DNA of 8,115 bases from an uncultured Clostridia bacterium. Its GTDB lineage: Bacteria > Bacillota > Clostridia > Oscillospirales > Acutalibacteraceae. The notes beneath the pieces were generated by a model. The model saw only the letters and a program-made list of their open reading frames with translations. It made no database searches and was not told the origin of the DNA. Shown here one piece after another: positions 6,132 to 8,115 of the stretch. The position numbers were made by a program, and so were the translations under genes. Numbering within the stretch: the stretch's first letter is position 1; each line of letters begins with the position of its first letter. The stretch is from the NCBI GenBank assembly GCA_947623215.1, contig CANQGN010000063.1, positions 1 to 8,115 on the forward strand. The letters are read 5' to 3'.

Positions 6132-6916
6132 ACCGCGCCCTCCCGAAAGGCCCGCAGCACCGCCGCCCGGTCGCTCGCCCGCATGAGGGCCTCGCCTACC
6201 AGCACGGCGTCTGCCCCATAGGCGGCGGCCGCCGCCGCGTCTGCCGGGGTTGCCATGCCGCTTTCGGCTACAAACGCCACCCCGGGGGGCACCAGCGCCC
6301 GCAGGCGCTCAGCGGTTTGGCCGTCTACCGAAAAATCATGCAAATTGCGGTTGTTTACCCCAATGATGTTTGCCCCGGCGGCGAGCGCCCGCTGTACTTC
6401 TCGCTCGGTGTGCACTTCGGTTAAGGCAGAAAGCCCCAGCTCGTCGCAAAGCGCCGCGTACTCGCACAGCTGCTCGTCGCTGAGCAGCGAGACGATGAGC
6501 AACACGGCCGCCGCCCCCAGCAGCTTGGCTTCTAAAATCATGGCGTCGTCTACCACAAAGTCCTTGCGCAGGCAGGGCAAATTCACCGCGCGGGCGACGT
6601 CTTTTAAATATTCGTCTCGCCCCAAAAACCACTTCGGTTCGGTTAAAACCGAAATACAGTCCGCCCCCGCCGCCTCGTATGCCCGCGCAATTTCTACCGG
6701 CTGAAAGTCTGGGGCGATGACCCCTTTCGAGGGGGATGCCTTTTTGCACTCGCAAATAAAGGAAAGCCCCGGCTTTTGCAGCGCCCGCAAAAAGGGAAAG
6801 TCCCCCCGCGGCAGGGCGCGGGCCTGCTCGGCCAGCGCCGCCTTGGGGCGAAGCCGCGCCGCTTCTGCCACCCGAAGCCGGGCGTGGTCGGCGAGTTGTT
6901 GCAAAATCGTCTCCAT
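6122..6916 (-). CDS. trpC: Indole-3-glycerol-phosphate synthase
   Basis: Closes the indole ring: CdRP is converted to indole-3-glycerol phosphate with loss of CO2 and water. The 264-residue length is standard for a stand-alone TrpC. The N-terminal helical extension (about 1-45) leads into ECKKASPSKG (56-65) with catalytic E56 and K58, then SVLTEPKWFLG (89-99), LRKDF (116-120) with catalytic K118, LTEVH (165-169) with E167, GVNNRNL (186-192), AESG (217-220) and LVGEALM (239-245). The pattern of catalytic residues is complete. The gene starts six bases after the trpD stop with a poor Shine-Dalgarno match (best is GGGTG-like sequence within the end of trpD), so its translation probably depends on ribosomes coming from trpD. 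Its end overlaps trpF by 10 bases. A stretch of Ala codons near 225-233 is ordinary for a GC-rich genome. Confidence 0.97.
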   Translation of the reverse strand: METILQQLADHARLRVAEAARLRPKAALAEQARALPRGDFPFLRALQKPGLSFICECKKASPSKGVIAPDFQPVEIARAYEAAGADCISVLTEPKWFLGRDEYLKDVARAVNLPCLRKDFVVDDAMILEAKLLGAAAVLLIVSLLSDEQLCEYAALCDELGLSALTEVHTEREVQRALAAGANIIGVNNRNLHDFSVDGQTAERLRALVPPGVAFVAESGMATPADAAAAAAYGADAVLVGEALMRASDRAAVLRAFREGAVCG

Positions 6917-6922
6917 ACTGCG

Positions 6923-7942
6923 TTACACCCGGTGGGTGGCGGCCACAAAATCGTCGCACACCGCCAGCGCCCTGCCGGAGTCGATTAACCGGGCGGCCAG
7001 CGACGCGCCCTCTTTTATGCTGGGGGCCTTGTCGCCAATATAGAGCGCGGCGCCGGCGTTGAGCAGCACCGCCTCACGCTGCGGGCCGGATTTTCCCCCC
7101 AGCACCGCCCGGGTAATGGCGGCGTTTTCTTCCGGCGTGCCGCCCACCAAATCTTCTTTTTTGCAGCGGGTCAGCCCCACCGACTCGGGGGTGATTTCAT
7201 AGAGCTTGCGCTCGTTGCCGGTAAACTCGCACACCGTGGTGGGGGCAGAGGCCGAGCATTCGTCCATGCGGTCGGCGCCGTACACCACCATGCCCCGCCG
7301 CACGCCGAGTGACGCCAGCACCTTGGCCAGCGGCTCTACCAGCGACACGTCGTACACGCCAAGCAGCTGGCGGGTGGGCGAGGCGGGGTTGGCCAGCGGG
7401 CCCAAAATGTTAAAAACCGTGCGAATGCCCAGCTCCTTGCGAATGGCGCCCACGTACTTCATAGAGGCGTGGTACTTTTGGGCGAAGAAAAAGCACATGC
7501 CCACCTCTTGCAGCAGGGCGAGGCATTGCTGCGGCGCAAGGTCAATATTCGCCCCCAGCGCCTCTAAGCAATCGGCCGCGCCGCAGTTAGAGGAAGCCGC
7601 CCGGTTGCCGTGCTTGGCCACCTTCATGCCGCCGGCGGCCGCCACAAAGGCGCTGGTGGTAGAAATGTTAAAGGTATGCGCCCCGTCGCCGCCGGTGCCT
7701 ACAATTTCAAACAAATCCAGATTATGCTCCACCCGCAAAGCGTGCGCCCGCATGGCGGCGGCGCAGCCGGCAATTTCTTCTACCGTTTCGGCGCGGGTGC
7801 TTTTGGTAGAAAGCGCGGCCAAAAAGGCGGCGTTTTGGGTGGGGGTGGTCTCGCCGTTCATAATTTCATACATCACGTCGTAGGCCTCGCCGTAGGTTAA
7901 GTCCTGTTTGACTACAATTTTAATAATAGCTTCGCGAATCAT
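6923..7942 (-). CDS. trpD: Anthranilate phosphoribosyltransferase
   Basis: Transfers phosphoribosyl from PRPP to anthranilate, the second step of tryptophan synthesis. The product has 339 residues, normal for an unfused TrpD. A small helical N-terminal domain (about 1-70) is followed by the PRPP pyrophosphate loop GTGGDG (82-87), NISTTSAF (92-99), KHGNRAASS (110-118), GAADCLEALG (121-130), IRTVFNILGPLANP (173-186), a D-E pair at 227-228 in the Mg2+-binding position, and GG near 267-268. The ATG at 7942 is preferred because AAGGAGG lies eight bases upstream; the in-frame TTG at 7966 would add eight residues across the trpG stop. The gene is not fused to trpG, as it is in E. coli. It is 13 bases from trpG and six bases from trpC. 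Confidence 0.97.
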   Translation of the reverse strand: MIREAIIKIVVKQDLTYGEAYDVMYEIMNGETTPTQNAAFLAALSTKSTRAETVEEIAGCAAAMRAHALRVEHNLDLFEIVGTGGDGAHTFNISTTSAFVAAAGGMKVAKHGNRAASSNCGAADCLEALGANIDLAPQQCLALLQEVGMCFFFAQKYHASMKYVGAIRKELGIRTVFNILGPLANPASPTRQLLGVYDVSLVEPLAKVLASLGVRRGMVVYGADRMDECSASAPTTVCEFTGNERKLYEITPESVGLTRCKKEDLVGGTPEENAAITRAVLGGKSGPQREAVLLNAGAALYIGDKAPSIKEGASLAARLIDSGRALAVCDDFVAATHRV

Positions 7943-7947
7943 GCCAA

Positions 7948-7957
7948 CTTCCTCCTT
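7948..7957 (-). promoter_or_regulatory. trpD ribosome-binding site, overlapping the trpG stop
   Basis: AAGGAGGAAG on the minus strand shares two bases with the trpG TAA and has its AAGGAGG core eight bases before the trpD ATG at 7942. It fixes the trpD start and suggests handover of ribosomes from trpG. Confidence 0.82.
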
Positions 7958-8115
7958 ACAATGCAATAAACTGGCGTAATATTTCTACCCCCTGCGGGGT
8001 TAAAACAGACTCCGGGTGAAACTGCACCCCGTAAATGGGGTAGCGCCGGTGGGCGACCGCCATAATTTCGCCCTCCGCCGTTTCGGCCGTAACGGTAAGG
8101 CAGGCGGGAAAGCCC
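7956..8115 (-). CDS. trpG: Anthranilate synthase glutamine amidotransferase subunit (TrpG), 3' end
   Basis: The last 52 residues of a class I glutamine amidotransferase are encoded from the right edge to the TAA at 7958-7956. The fragment contains AEGEIMAVAHRRYPIYGVQ followed by FHPES, the segment with the His and Glu of the Cys-His-Glu triad (fragment residues 33 and 35), then the typical LTPQG and a C-terminal helix ending in FIAL. This subunit releases ammonia from glutamine for TrpE to make anthranilate from chorismate. Its position directly before trpD supports TrpG; the same fold serves as PabA in folate synthesis, and some bacteria share one protein for both. The nucleophilic Cys and the start lie outside the window, and the short frame is too small to appear as a normal open reading frame. 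Identification rests on the FHPES motif and context. Confidence 0.9.
   Translation of the reverse strand, partial: GFPACLTVTAETAEGEIMAVAHRRYPIYGVQFHPESVLTPQGVEILRQFIAL

Noticed and set aside
7943..7966. Earlier TTG starts for trpD (7966) and, likewise, for trpA (4362)
   Set aside because: In both cases an ATG with a strong, well-spaced binding site and the expected family N-terminus lies downstream; the TTG versions would add unconserved residues across the upstream gene's end or binding site.
7986..8041. Two short hairpins (ACCCC-CTGC-GGGGT and ACCCC-GTAAAT-GGGGT) near the end of trpG
   Set aside because: Both lie in conserved TrpG codons, with only five-pair stems; such repeats arise readily in this base composition and no regulatory pattern (terminator/antiterminator pair with T run) is present.

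Overview
The window is a compact block of aromatic amino-acid biosynthesis from a bacterium. Two gene strings face each other and meet at one shared terminator. Strong AGGAGG-type ribosome-binding sites, very tight gene packing, high GC and the flavour of the protein variants (for example SGSTLRF in EPSP synthase and SDPTAEG in TrpA) suggest a GC-rich member of the Clostridia, perhaps in the Oscillospirales/Ruminococcaceae area. That placement is an inference from motifs only; no rRNA or species marker is present.

Plus strand (1-3491): the 3' part of aroQ (type II 3-dehydroquinate dehydratase, cut by the window edge), then aroA (EPSP synthase), tyrA (prephenate dehydrogenase without an ACT domain) and a class I DAHP synthase of the AroF/AroG/AroH type. 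aroQ/aroA and aroA/tyrA each overlap by an ATGA, and the DAHP synthase ribosome-binding site overlaps the tyrA stop. These genes cover the first step of the shikimate pathway, two later steps towards chorismate, and the tyrosine branch.

Centre (3492-3561): a 70-base gap holding a hairpin with A-rich sequence on one side and T-rich sequence on the other. It lies exactly 19 bases from each stop codon and looks like a bidirectional Rho-independent terminator.

Minus strand (8115 down to 3562): the 3' part of trpG, then trpD, trpC, trpF, trpB and trpA in the classic order, each as a separate unfused gene. Neighbours overlap by 8 to 11 bases or are separated by 6 to 13 bases. Together with trpE, which would be expected just beyond the right edge, this is a full chorismate-to-tryptophan operon. 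The start of each operon, and so any promoter, T-box, attenuator or TRAP-type leader, lies outside the window.

All catalytic motifs I can check are intact, so the genes appear functional. I find no mobile element, CRISPR array, RNA gene or novel system. The points most worth a second look are an SD-sequestering hairpin at the aroA start, the symmetric shared terminator, a strong preference for NTA codons before Asp/Glu codons in both operons, a Glu in place of the usual catalytic Asp of TrpA, and a TyrA and DAHP synthase whose regulatory features differ from the textbook versions.
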